64,000 nt of DNA from Paraburkholderia franconis (lineage in GTDB: Bacteria > Pseudomonadota > Gammaproteobacteria > Burkholderiales > Burkholderiaceae): the NCBI RefSeq assembly GCF_009362735.1, contig NZ_WHNP01000004.1, positions 278,481 through 342,480 of the forward strand, read 5' to 3'. The notes beneath the pieces are model-generated. The model was not told the origin of the DNA. It saw nothing but the letters and a program-made list of their open reading frames with translations, and did no database searches. Below, in pieces: positions 9,255-17,018 of this stretch. The translations under genes were made by a program, and so were the position numbers. Numbering within the stretch: position 1 is the first letter of the stretch; every line of letters begins with the position of its first letter.

Positions 9255-9282
9255 AGCGGCGATGGTGTCGACCATCGCCGCT
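9255..9282. terminator. Hairpin between convergent genes, possible bidirectional terminator
   Basis: A perfect 12-bp stem (AGCGGCGATGGT pairing with ACCATCGCCGCT) with a GTCG tetraloop lies between the argE stop and the convergent BNR-protein gene. The downstream U tract on the plus side is weak (ATTCTATTT), so it may end transcription only partly. Confidence 0.5.
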
Positions 9283-9340
9283 CCGCGCGCATTCTATTTC
9301 GCGGATGCCACGAGCCCGCGTTCACACTCGACGCTGCGAA

Positions 9341-10780
9341 TTACGGCGCAGCGAATACATCAGTGCGGTTAGTGGTATTGCCCGAATTCGTTTGCACGAA
9401 GAACGGCACGAAGCTCGTTCCCCGCACGTCGAGGCCCTGGTAATCGCCCACGAAAAAGCCTTCCGCGTTCGGCGCCGTTCTCATATCGAATGGGCCCGAC
9501 ACCTTCACTTCACCGCCGAAGCTCTGTCCGCCATTGGTCGACGTGGTGCGCCAGATGTTGGTAGGCAATGTCGTCACGTTTCCGGCCTGCAGGTCGCGCA
9601 GATCGTAGTAGGTGACGGCGACCGTGCCGGCGGAGTTGACGCGAATGGACGGATTGAAAGCTGCACGCCCCGTCGGCGTGTTGACGCGGATCGGACTGCT
9701 CCAGGTTTTTCCGCCGTCGGTGGACGTGGACTGCGCGATCTCGTCGAACTGACCGCCGTTGAAGCGCGAGTCCTGCCAGACAACATAAAGCTGGCCCGTC
9801 GTCGGATCGATTGCGGGCTCGGGAATGATATCGCCGGTACGCAAAGGCTCATTCGTATTCGGGTCCGTGACACCGACGGTTCTCAAGTCGGCGATGATCT
9901 GCGGCTTCGTCCACGTTGCGCCATCGTCCGTCGACTTGATGAACGCGACCTTGCTGGCCGTTACGCTGAAGGGCGGCGAGATCAGATTGAAAAAGTCATA
10001 GAGGGTCCCGTTTTGCGAATTGACCACGATCTGATTGCCGATGGTCTGCTGCCGCGACGGAACCTTCACGATGACGGAAGGCGAGGTCCATGTCTTGCCG
10101 CCGTCCACAGTCTTCGAGAAGTAAGCCGGTCCGCGGAAAGCGGCCGTGTGCAGATTCGCGTACGGATTGCCATTCGGCAACTCGAGCCGGTCCCACACGG
10201 CGTATGCGGTGCCCGCTTTGATCGGGTTGGCAGTGACCGACTCCTTGTCGTTGAAGAACTGCACCGTCGGTTCATTGTTGGCGATGAGTACGCTCAGGTT
10301 TCCCCAGGTGATGCCGCCATCCGTTGACACCGCCGCGGCCACCGCATTGTTGTTATTGGACTGGTTGAAGGAAATGGATACCGAATAGGCGGTGCCGTCC
10401 GGTCCGATGGACACCCACGGGTCCGACGCACGCTCATACCCGAGTCCGTTTGCGCATGCACTGAAGGGGAGATTGGTCTGTTTCCAGGTCTGGCCGCCAT
10501 CGAAAGAGTAGCCGGCGACGAGACCGTGTGCTCCGCCATTGGACCAGCGGTCCTGCTGCCATACGCCGATCAGGTTCGACTGATTGGCGGGATTGACGGC
10601 CAGCCACGGTTCGACCTCGGCGTTCACGAAGTTCGTGCCGGGTCCGCCGATCGTGCAGTTTGCAAACGGGCTGGGTGTAGTGGAAACGAGGACGGGGGCA
10701 GCCAGGCTGGTTGCACTCGCGGCCAACGCGAGAACTAGTGTTGTCCCTGGCAGAAGTACATTGGATGTGTTGCGACGCAT
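9341..10780 (-). CDS. Exported sialidase-like (BNR/Asp-box) repeat protein
   Basis: A 479-residue protein with a Sec signal peptide (hydrophobic run TTLVLALAASATSLA). Asp-box repeats (S-x-D-x-G-x-T-W) recur along the chain: SFDGGQTWKQ, STDGGITWGN, TVDGGKTWTS, STDDGATWTK, STDGGKTWSS and the degenerate STNGGQSFGG. These mark a six-bladed beta-propeller of the exo-alpha-sialidase type. Many such proteins are not sialidases; the Arg triad and the Asp/Tyr/Glu active site cannot be assigned from the sequence alone, and no RIP motif is obvious. It stands alone with 480 bp of non-coding DNA upstream and faces argE convergently. A secreted glycan-binding or glycosidase role is possible. Confidence 0.8.
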   Translation of the reverse strand: MRRNTSNVLLPGTTLVLALAASATSLAAPVLVSTTPSPFANCTIGGPGTNFVNAEVEPWLAVNPANQSNLIGVWQQDRWSNGGAHGLVAGYSFDGGQTWKQTNLPFSACANGLGYERASDPWVSIGPDGTAYSVSISFNQSNNNNAVAAAVSTDGGITWGNLSVLIANNEPTVQFFNDKESVTANPIKAGTAYAVWDRLELPNGNPYANLHTAAFRGPAYFSKTVDGGKTWTSPSVIVKVPSRQQTIGNQIVVNSQNGTLYDFFNLISPPFSVTASKVAFIKSTDDGATWTKPQIIADLRTVGVTDPNTNEPLRTGDIIPEPAIDPTTGQLYVVWQDSRFNGGQFDEIAQSTSTDGGKTWSSPIRVNTPTGRAAFNPSIRVNSAGTVAVTYYDLRDLQAGNVTTLPTNIWRTTSTNGGQSFGGEVKVSGPFDMRTAPNAEGFFVGDYQGLDVRGTSFVPFFVQTNSGNTTNRTDVFAAP

Positions 10781-11262
10781 GAAAGCCCTCTCTTTTCATT
10801 TGCGGTCTGCAACAGGCGCGACAGTAGCTTCCGAGGCTGCACATGCGCTACCAATCCGGCTGCTGCATGCCACCAGCGGTGAACACCGACACCGCGTCGG
10901 TTACGGCTCTATCACAACGTTCAAGTCTGCTCCTGTCGTCAGGCGGCACACACAGGCCACCAGTCCGCCGTTCAACAGTTGATAATCAACAGAGGAATGC
11001 AATGGACTTTAGGTCGCGGCGACACATGTAGCAAGAATCTTTTGTGACTATGACCGGTATTTGCCTGGCGTTTTACAGCATCGGTACGCCATTCAATGAA
11101 ATTCGCGGCTTTGGGAGTGAGCGTGCAATGACTCGAAAAGTCGATGAAGAAGAGCTCTTGAAGGTTCTCGAATTGCGAGTACTTCTCACACGGTTAGGAG
11201 TGGACGCTATGCGACTTGTGCGATTTGTGCGCGATCCACTCCTTTGACGTCAGCTAAACGAA
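10781..11262. other. Non-coding stretch, promoter side of the BNR-protein gene
   Basis: I see no convincing gene in these 480 bp. The only short frames lack ribosome sites and family resemblance. A 13-bp palindrome, GTTGATAATCAAC, is at 10978-10990 and could bind a small dimeric regulator. The right part leads into the remnant of an MFS gene, so some of it may be decayed sequence. Confidence 0.4.
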
Positions 11263-11997
11263 TCAACGTTCAGGCCTCGCAAATCGAGGCGGAGCAGGAA
11301 CAGCGTTTGCTAATGGATCGGCGCCGTCGGCGATGCCGATATCCGGCCGGATTTTCAGCGTCATCACCGCGCCGAGCAGCAGGAAGAGCAGCGATCCCAC
11401 GAAAGGCAAACTCCAGTTGCCCGTCGCGTCGATCACTGCGCCGAACACCACGGGCGAGATGATCGTGGCGATGGCCGCGCCCGTATTGAGCATGCCGCTC
11501 GCCGTTCCTGCATGGTTCGACGCCGCATCCATGGGTACGGCCCAGATCGGTTCGATCGTCAGTCCGAGCATGAAGAACGCGCCGGACAGGCACAGCGTGA
11601 CGACGGTCAGGTCCCGGCTGATCATCACTGGAATCATGAAGACGAAGGCCCCGAGCAGACTGAACGCAATCACGCCCTGGCGCGCGAACTTGAGGTTGCC
11701 TGTACGCTTGAGTACACGGTCGCTCAGGAAACCGCCGAGCACGTCGCCCACCACACCGGAGAGAAACACGCCCGAAGAGAACACGGCGGACTCTTTGAGA
11801 TTCAATCCGTAGCCATGCAGGAAGAAGAGCGGCATCCAGCTGAAGAACAGCGTGTTGCTCCACACCTGGCAGAAGTACACGGAGATGGCAGGCGACATGC
11901 GGCGCAGGATGCGACGCCACGGCGTGCCGCCCGATTCCTGCGTCTTGCCGGCGATGCTAAACGGCAGACGCGCAAGTTCGGCCTCGTGAACCGCCAA
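11263..11997 (-). pseudogene. C-terminal half of an MFS transporter (ACS family), 5' truncated
   Basis: About 244 residues with six predicted membrane helices. They match the second half of an anion:cation symporter-family MFS protein: cytoplasmic-loop-like EAELARLPFS, then SVYFCQVWSNTLFFSWMP, GVFLSGVVGDVLGGFLSDR and AGTASGMLNTGAAIATIISP. Full-length relatives are about 430 residues (compare 39306-40634). The first six helices and the DRANIG-type motif are absent. The sequence upstream passes straight into the hemerythrin promoter, and the first available codon is a TTG without a ribosome site. This looks like a deletion remnant rather than a functional gene. Confidence 0.75.
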
Positions 11998-12008
11998 TCA
12001 TGTGACGC

Positions 12009-12057
12009 TTGATCGAGATCAGCGGAAGAATTGCAGTACTTTGCTATCTTCATTTCC
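12009..12057 (+). promoter_or_regulatory. FNR/Anr-like box with matching -10: predicted low-oxygen promoter
   Basis: TTGATCGAGATCAG at 12009-12022 matches the FNR consensus TTGAT-N4-ATCAA in nine of ten fixed bases. A -10-like TATCTT lies at 12045-12050. The box centre (12015.5) is 41.5 bp from the start site implied by that -10 (about 12057), exactly the spacing of a class II FNR promoter. The downstream genes (hemerythrin, then an O2-dependent ubiquinone hydroxylase candidate) make oxygen control sensible. Confidence 0.55.
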
Positions 12058-12095
12058 CTCTGAGAAAGCCGTTCCCGCTGCTTCGAGTTCCCGCT

Positions 12096-12518
12096 ATGTC
12101 GACATCCCCAATGCAATGCGCGCCAATACTTCCTCCCGATCTGCAGCTGGGAGAACCTCTAACCGATGCAACGCATAGCGAGTTTATTCGCCTGCTCGAC
12201 CAGGCGGACTCCGCCACTGACGAATCGCTCATCGCATCGCTCGACGCCTGGATCGCGCACACCAGGGAACACTTCACACAGGAAGAATCGTGGATGGAAG
12301 CAATGGACTTCGGTCCGCGTCATTGTCATGCTGGCCAGCATCGTCATGTGCTGCATGTAGTCGACATGGTGCGTAGGGAAATGGTGGACAACGGCCGCTT
12401 TGACCTGGGGCGGCGACTGTTGAGCGAGTTGCGCGTGTGGTTCGCACATCACGTGAAAACGATGGACGCGATGATGGTTGGCTACATGCAGGAACACGGC
12501 GTTCCTCAGGCTGCGTGA
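12096..12518 (+). CDS. Bacteriohemerythrin
   Basis: A 140-residue single-domain hemerythrin, a four-helix-bundle O2-binding protein with a non-heme diiron centre. Iron-ligand motifs appear in the usual order: DATHSEFIRLLDQ (His), HTREHFTQEESWME (His and Glu), HRHVLHVVD (two His) and WFAHHVKTMDAMM (His and Asp). I start at the ATG 12096; the open frame runs 29 codons further up, but that part covers the predicted promoter. Likely roles are O2 storage or delivery to oxygenases, or O2/NO sensing. The ubiquinone hydroxylase gene follows after 45 bp, suggesting co-transcription. Confidence 0.88.
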   Translation: MSTSPMQCAPILPPDLQLGEPLTDATHSEFIRLLDQADSATDESLIASLDAWIAHTREHFTQEESWMEAMDFGPRHCHAGQHRHVLHVVDMVRREMVDNGRFDLGRRLLSELRVWFAHHVKTMDAMMVGYMQEHGVPQAA

Positions 12519-12563
12519 ACGGTACACGCGCCAATCTTCGATTCTGACCAGTAGTTCGCTTAC

Positions 12564-13760
12564 ATGGCAAACGACATCGTTATCGTGGGTGCCGGCCCTG
12601 TGGGGCTATGCCTCGCGCGCGCGCTCAGTGGCCTCGGCCTGCGAATCACATTGATCGAGCAGCAGCCTTTGAACGAGATCAGCGACCCGAAATTCGATGG
12701 TCGCGAAATCGCGCTGACTCAAAAGTCGGTTCGATTCATGCGGCAATTGGGTCTCTGGGATCTCATCGACGCAGATGCACGTTCTCCGCTTCGCAGCGCG
12801 AAGGTATTCAATGGCTCGTCGCTGTCCGCACTGGAGATCGGGCACGAACTGGCCGGTCACACGGAACTGGGCTGGCTCGTTTCCAACCACCTGATCCGCA
12901 AGGCGGCTCATGACGCAGTACATCGCGGTATCGCTGACAACCATGACGTCACGCTGCTCGCGGCGGAGAAGGTGAGCAGCGTCAAGAGCGACAATGTCTC
13001 TGCCAGCGTGACATTGGAGAGCGGAAAGACCCTCTCGGCCAGTCTGGTCATTGCAGCCGATAGCCGCTTCTCGGCGACGCGCAAGATGATGGGAATTTCA
13101 GCCGATATGCGCGATTTCGGCAAATCGATGCTTGTGTGCCGAATGACACATGAGCAGCCCCATCAGCACACCGCATGGGAATGGTTCGGATATGGGCAGA
13201 CGCTCGCGCTGCTTCCGATGAATCCGGATCGATCGACGAATGCGCATCAGTCTTCAGTGGTGCTCACGCTGCCCGGGTGCGAGGCGACCGAACTTGCATC
13301 TCTTGGTCCAGACGAATTCAGCGCCAACATCGAGCAAAGATTTGCGCGGCGGCTGGGTGCGATGAAATTGGCGAGCACACGCCATCTCTATCCATTGGTC
13401 TCCGTTTACCCGGAGCGATTCGTCGGCAAGCGCTTCGCGGCAGTGGGCGACGCTGCCGTCGGCATGCATCCCGTGACCGCGCACGGGTTCAACTTTGGAC
13501 TGACGAGTGTCGAGACGTTATGCAAAGGAATCGTCGTTGCGCATAGGAACGGCTTCGATGTGGGCGCCGAGTCCGTCTTGAGCCGCTACGGAGATTGCCA
13601 TCGCCGTGCGACCAGACCGCTCTATCTCGCCACGCGGCTTGTCACCGACATCTATACGAACAGTAGCGTTCCAGCGAAGCTGGCGCGAAACATCATGCTG
13701 CGTGCCGCTTCATTCTCGACGCCTTTCAGAAAAGCTATCGCAGCTTCGTTGACCGGCTAG
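12564..13760 (+). CDS. ubiM: FAD-dependent ubiquinone-biosynthesis hydroxylase (UbiH/UbiF/UbiM family)
   Basis: A 398-residue flavin monooxygenase of the UbiH/COQ6 family. The FAD motif GAGPVGLCLA is at about residues 8-17. The second FAD motif is RFVGKRFAAVGDAAVGMHPVT, and the family-typical HGFNFGLTSVETL follows. These enzymes hydroxylate the ring of demethoxy-ubiquinol precursors using O2. The N-terminal part (EQQPLNEISDPKFDGREIAL) resembles the UbiM subgroup, a separate demethoxyubiquinol hydroxylase; UbiH or UbiF assignment is possible. No other ubiquinone genes are nearby, so it is probably an accessory copy. The adjacent hemerythrin and FNR-like promoter suggest use when O2 is scarce. 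Confidence 0.7.
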   Translation: MANDIVIVGAGPVGLCLARALSGLGLRITLIEQQPLNEISDPKFDGREIALTQKSVRFMRQLGLWDLIDADARSPLRSAKVFNGSSLSALEIGHELAGHTELGWLVSNHLIRKAAHDAVHRGIADNHDVTLLAAEKVSSVKSDNVSASVTLESGKTLSASLVIAADSRFSATRKMMGISADMRDFGKSMLVCRMTHEQPHQHTAWEWFGYGQTLALLPMNPDRSTNAHQSSVVLTLPGCEATELASLGPDEFSANIEQRFARRLGAMKLASTRHLYPLVSVYPERFVGKRFAAVGDAAVGMHPVTAHGFNFGLTSVETLCKGIVVAHRNGFDVGAESVLSRYGDCHRRATRPLYLATRLVTDIYTNSSVPAKLARNIMLRAASFSTPFRKAIAASLTG

Positions 13761-14047
13761 GCATGTCATATGCGGCGGCTTTTCCCGCTCGGCGCCGCTT
13801 ATCATCCGCTCGCAGCACCCCCGATCCAGACAGCCGCTGCTCAATCGCTGGCCGGTACATAAATCCCGGCGTAGCGCCCGCCGATCCGGCGCCTGAATTC
13901 CCGCCCCTCGCGACCGCGATCCTCGCGCCGCTCGCCCGTCCTCCCCAATTTCCCGTTCGTCGCGTCTTTCCGCGTAAACCCGCTTGCACTATATTTTTGA
14001 TGCTTCTATATTGGGATGCACCATCAACTATTACTATGCGATAAATC

Positions 14048-14809
14048 ATGAGCGAAGACGTGTTGTTGTCGAATCATGGCCGCGTCGCGGTCATCACGCT
14101 GAACCGTCCCGAACGCCTGAACGCTTGGACGACGCCGATGCGTGAAACGATCATCGAGGCGCTGGACCGCTTCAACGCCGACGACCAAGTGGCTGCGATC
14201 ATCATGACGGGCGCGGGCAACCGCGCGTTTTCGGCGGGACAGGATCTGTCGGAAGCGCATGATTTCGACGGCGAACGTGCGGTGGCATGGGTCAAGGAAT
14301 GGCAGCGGTACTACACGGCGCTGCGTGGCCTGAAAAAGCCGCTTGTCATCGCGCTGAACGGCACGGCTGCGGGTTCGGCGTTCCAGGTCGCATTGCTCGG
14401 CGATATCCGCGTGGGTCATCCCGGCGTGCGGATGGGTCAGCCGGAAATCAACGCGGGCATCGCCAGCACGACGGGCCCGTGGATCATGAACGCGATGCTC
14501 GGCATGTCGCGCACCATTGAACTCACGCTCACCGGGCGTTTGATGGAGGCCGACGAGTGCCATCGCATCGGCCTTATTCATCACCTCGTTCCCGAAGATG
14601 AAGTGTTCGGGAAGGCGCTGGAAATCGCCACCGAACTCGCCGCCAAGCCGCCCGTCGCGATGCGTCTGGACAAGCAGCGCTTTCGCGAAATGACCGAGCC
14701 GGGTTTCGTCGACTGCATCGAAGCGGGCGTGCGCATTCAGCGCGAAGCGTACGACTCAGGGGAGCCCGCGCGCATGATGGATGAGTTCTTCAGCAAGCGC
14801 GCGAAGTAA
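14048..14809 (+). CDS. Enoyl-CoA hydratase/isomerase family protein
   Basis: A 253-residue crotonase-fold enzyme acting on an acyl-CoA thioester in the cytosol. The oxyanion-hole segments are visible: AGNRAFSAGQDL and NGTAAGSAFQVALLGDIRV. The acid residue position is in GQPEINAGIAS. It begins an operon that continues with a Pot-type importer and an acyl-CoA ligase, so it probably hydrates an unsaturated CoA ester made by that ligase. A CaiD-like role (crotonobetainyl-CoA hydratase) would suit an amine-type importer, but this is inferred from context only; generic enoyl-CoA hydratase remains possible. Confidence 0.85.
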   Translation: MSEDVLLSNHGRVAVITLNRPERLNAWTTPMRETIIEALDRFNADDQVAAIIMTGAGNRAFSAGQDLSEAHDFDGERAVAWVKEWQRYYTALRGLKKPLVIALNGTAAGSAFQVALLGDIRVGHPGVRMGQPEINAGIASTTGPWIMNAMLGMSRTIELTLTGRLMEADECHRIGLIHHLVPEDEVFGKALEIATELAAKPPVAMRLDKQRFREMTEPGFVDCIEAGVRIQREAYDSGEPARMMDEFFSKRAK

Positions 14810-14875
14810 GTCGAGCCTGAACCGAGCACGAGTCGAGCTGTTCCCATCGCAATCACACTGCGGGAGACCTGAACA

Positions 14876-15937
14876 ATGACGCAAGACTTCAACCCGATGC
14901 GCCGCCGCGTTCTGCAAGGCGCGGGCGCGCTCGCCGTGGCCGGCGCGATGCCGCTCGCCGCACGCGCGCAGACGAAGCAGATCGTGGTGTCCGATCCAGG
15001 CGGCCCTTATACCACCGCCTATCGCGAGGCCTTCTACGATCCGTTCGAGAAAGCCACCGGCATCAAGGTCGTGAGTGTCGCGCGCGAATCGCAGCCAGTC
15101 GCGCAATTCGCCGCGATGGTCCAGACGAAGAACTACGTGTGGGACGTCACCACGCTCACGCTATCCGCCGACATTCCGTATCTCGAAGCGAAAGGCCTGC
15201 TCGAACCGATCGGCCTGAAGACGAGCGACTATCCGGACGTGATGTCGGAGGCGATCACGCCGAACTGGCTCGGCGTCGATGTGTATTCGACGGTGCTCGC
15301 GTATCGCACCGACAAGTTCGGCCAGAACGGCCCGAAATCGTGGGCGGACTTCTGGGACGTGAAGCGCTTTCCGGGCCGCCGCTGCCTGCGCCGCAGTCCG
15401 CTCGACACGCTGGAGCAGGCGTTGCTCGCCGACGGCGTGTCGCTCGACAAGCTCTATCCGCTCGACGTGGATCGCGCGTTCAAGAGCCTCGACAAAATCA
15501 AGCCGCACATCAACATCTGGTGGACTTCCGGCGCACAGGCGATGCAGGCGATTCAAAGCGGCGACGTCGACATGATCTCGACGTGGAACGGCCGCGCGCA
15601 AGCGGCGAAGGACGGCGGCGCGCCCGTTTCGATCGTCTGGAATCAGGGCTTGTATTCGATCGAAGGCTGGGGCATTCCGAAGGGCACGCCGCGTGCGGAC
15701 GCCGCAAAGCAGTTCGTGCGCTTCTGCGCCGACGCGAAGCGCCAGGCGCTGCTCACGCGCACGCTCGCCTATGGCCCGACCAACCGCAAGGCTTTCGATA
15801 CGATCAGCAAGGACCGCGCGACGCTGCTGCCCACGGCGCCCGACAATATCCGCGACATGCGTCTGCCGAGCCCGCAGTGGTGGGAAGAAAACCGTCAGAA
15901 GGTCACCGAGCGGTTCAATTCGTGGGTCATTTCGTGA
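14876..15937 (+). CDS. Periplasmic substrate-binding protein, PotD family (second system)
   Basis: A 353-residue solute-binding protein. The N-terminus MRRRVLQGAGALAVAGAM and the cleavage region AARA look like a twin-arginine (Tat) signal; Sec export is also possible. The mature part begins QIVVSDPGGPYTTAYREAF, typical of the PotD class. It is 67 bp after the enoyl-CoA hydratase gene and 11 bp before the ATPase. Key blocks such as VKRFPGRRCLRRSPLDTLEQ parallel KKFPGKRGMRKSPKVAMEWA of the binding protein at 798-1853, so the two are related at family level. The ligand is unknown; an amine or betaine is the family expectation. Confidence 0.88.
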   Translation: MTQDFNPMRRRVLQGAGALAVAGAMPLAARAQTKQIVVSDPGGPYTTAYREAFYDPFEKATGIKVVSVARESQPVAQFAAMVQTKNYVWDVTTLTLSADIPYLEAKGLLEPIGLKTSDYPDVMSEAITPNWLGVDVYSTVLAYRTDKFGQNGPKSWADFWDVKRFPGRRCLRRSPLDTLEQALLADGVSLDKLYPLDVDRAFKSLDKIKPHINIWWTSGAQAMQAIQSGDVDMISTWNGRAQAAKDGGAPVSIVWNQGLYSIEGWGIPKGTPRADAAKQFVRFCADAKRQALLTRTLAYGPTNRKAFDTISKDRATLLPTAPDNIRDMRLPSPQWWEENRQKVTERFNSWVIS

Positions 15938-15947
15938 GGACGGCAAG

Positions 15948-17009
15948 ATGAGCTCGAAACTCGAGGCGATCGGCATCGCGAAACGCTACGGCGATTCGGT
16001 TGCGCTGGAACCGACGGATCTCGCGGTGCAGGCCGGCGAATTCCTGACGCTGCTCGGTCCCTCGGGTTCGGGCAAGACCACGATGCTGCAGATGATCTCG
16101 GGCCTCGTCGCGCCGAGCGAGGGGCGCATCGAGATCGACGGCCGCGACGTCACGTATGTCGAGCCGGGCAAGCGCGGCATCGGCATGGTGTTTCAGAGCT
16201 ACGCGCTCTTTCCGCACATGAGCGTGTGGGACAACGTCGCATACGGTCTGCGCATGCGACGCAAATCGCGCGACGAAGTGCGCGCCGCCGTCGACGACGC
16301 GCTCGCAATGGTGCGCATGACCGAATACGCAAAGCGCTTTCCGAAGGAGCTGTCGGGCGGGCAGCAGCAGCGCATCGCGCTCGCGCGCTGCTTCGCGTAC
16401 CGGCCTTCCGTCATCCTGCTCGACGAGCCGCTCGGTGCACTCGACAAGAAGTTGCGCGAGCACATGCAGTCCGAAATTCGCCGTCTGCACAAGGAGCTTG
16501 GCGCGACCTTCGTCTACGTGACGCACGATCAGGACGAAGCACTTACGCTCTCCGACCGTATCTGCCTGATGAACCAGGCGCGCATCGAACAGGTGGGCAC
16601 GCCCGCCGATCTCTACGACCGTCCCGCGACGCGCTTCGCGGCAGGCTTCATCGGTCATTCGAATCTGCTGGAAGGCTCGCTCGACGATACGCGCGGCGCA
16701 AGCGGCGAGCCGATCCTGCTTGCCGCAGGCGGCCGCATTCCGTTGCCGATGAGCGCGCCCATCATGCCCGCCGCGCGCCACACATTGCTCGTGCGTCCGG
16801 AAGCGCCGCGCCTCGTCGAGCCTGCGAGCGGCTTTGTCGACGGCACCATTGCGGATGTCGTGTTCTTCGGCAGCGACACGCGCATACAGCTTTCGATGAA
16901 CGACGGCAGCCAGCTCACCGTGCGTTGCGAGCGCAGCCTGTCGCCGCGCATCGGCGACAAAGTGGGCCTCGTGTGGGACCCCTATCGTACGACGCTGCTA
17001 CACGCCTGA
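15948..17009 (+). CDS. ABC transporter ATPase, PotA-like (second system)
   Basis: A 353-residue ATPase. The ATG at 15948 starts MSSKLEAIGIAKRYG directly at the nucleotide-binding domain; a longer open frame overlaps the preceding gene and is rejected. Walker A GPSGSGKTTML is near residues 37-47, followed by the Q loop FQSYALFPHMS, signature LSGGQQQR, Walker B ILLDEPLGALD and H-loop VTHDQDEAL. A C-terminal TOBE-like domain carries LLVRPEAPRL. It lies between the binding protein and the fused permease with gaps of about 10 bp, so the three are one transport unit. Confidence 0.92.
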   Translation: MSSKLEAIGIAKRYGDSVALEPTDLAVQAGEFLTLLGPSGSGKTTMLQMISGLVAPSEGRIEIDGRDVTYVEPGKRGIGMVFQSYALFPHMSVWDNVAYGLRMRRKSRDEVRAAVDDALAMVRMTEYAKRFPKELSGGQQQRIALARCFAYRPSVILLDEPLGALDKKLREHMQSEIRRLHKELGATFVYVTHDQDEALTLSDRICLMNQARIEQVGTPADLYDRPATRFAAGFIGHSNLLEGSLDDTRGASGEPILLAAGGRIPLPMSAPIMPAARHTLLVRPEAPRLVEPASGFVDGTIADVVFFGSDTRIQLSMNDGSQLTVRCERSLSPRIGDKVGLVWDPYRTTLLHA

Positions 17010-17018
17010 GGAACCGTC

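Noticed and set aside
11044..11247. 67-codon plus-strand frame in the gene-free stretch before the MFS remnant
   Set aside because: No ribosome site, no family resemblance, no neighbours; mixed composition as expected by chance.
13763..14044. 93-codon plus-strand frame between ubiM and the enoyl-CoA hydratase gene
   Set aside because: Ser/Arg/Pro-rich with no homology sense and no ribosome site; it lies in the expected promoter region of the catabolic operon.
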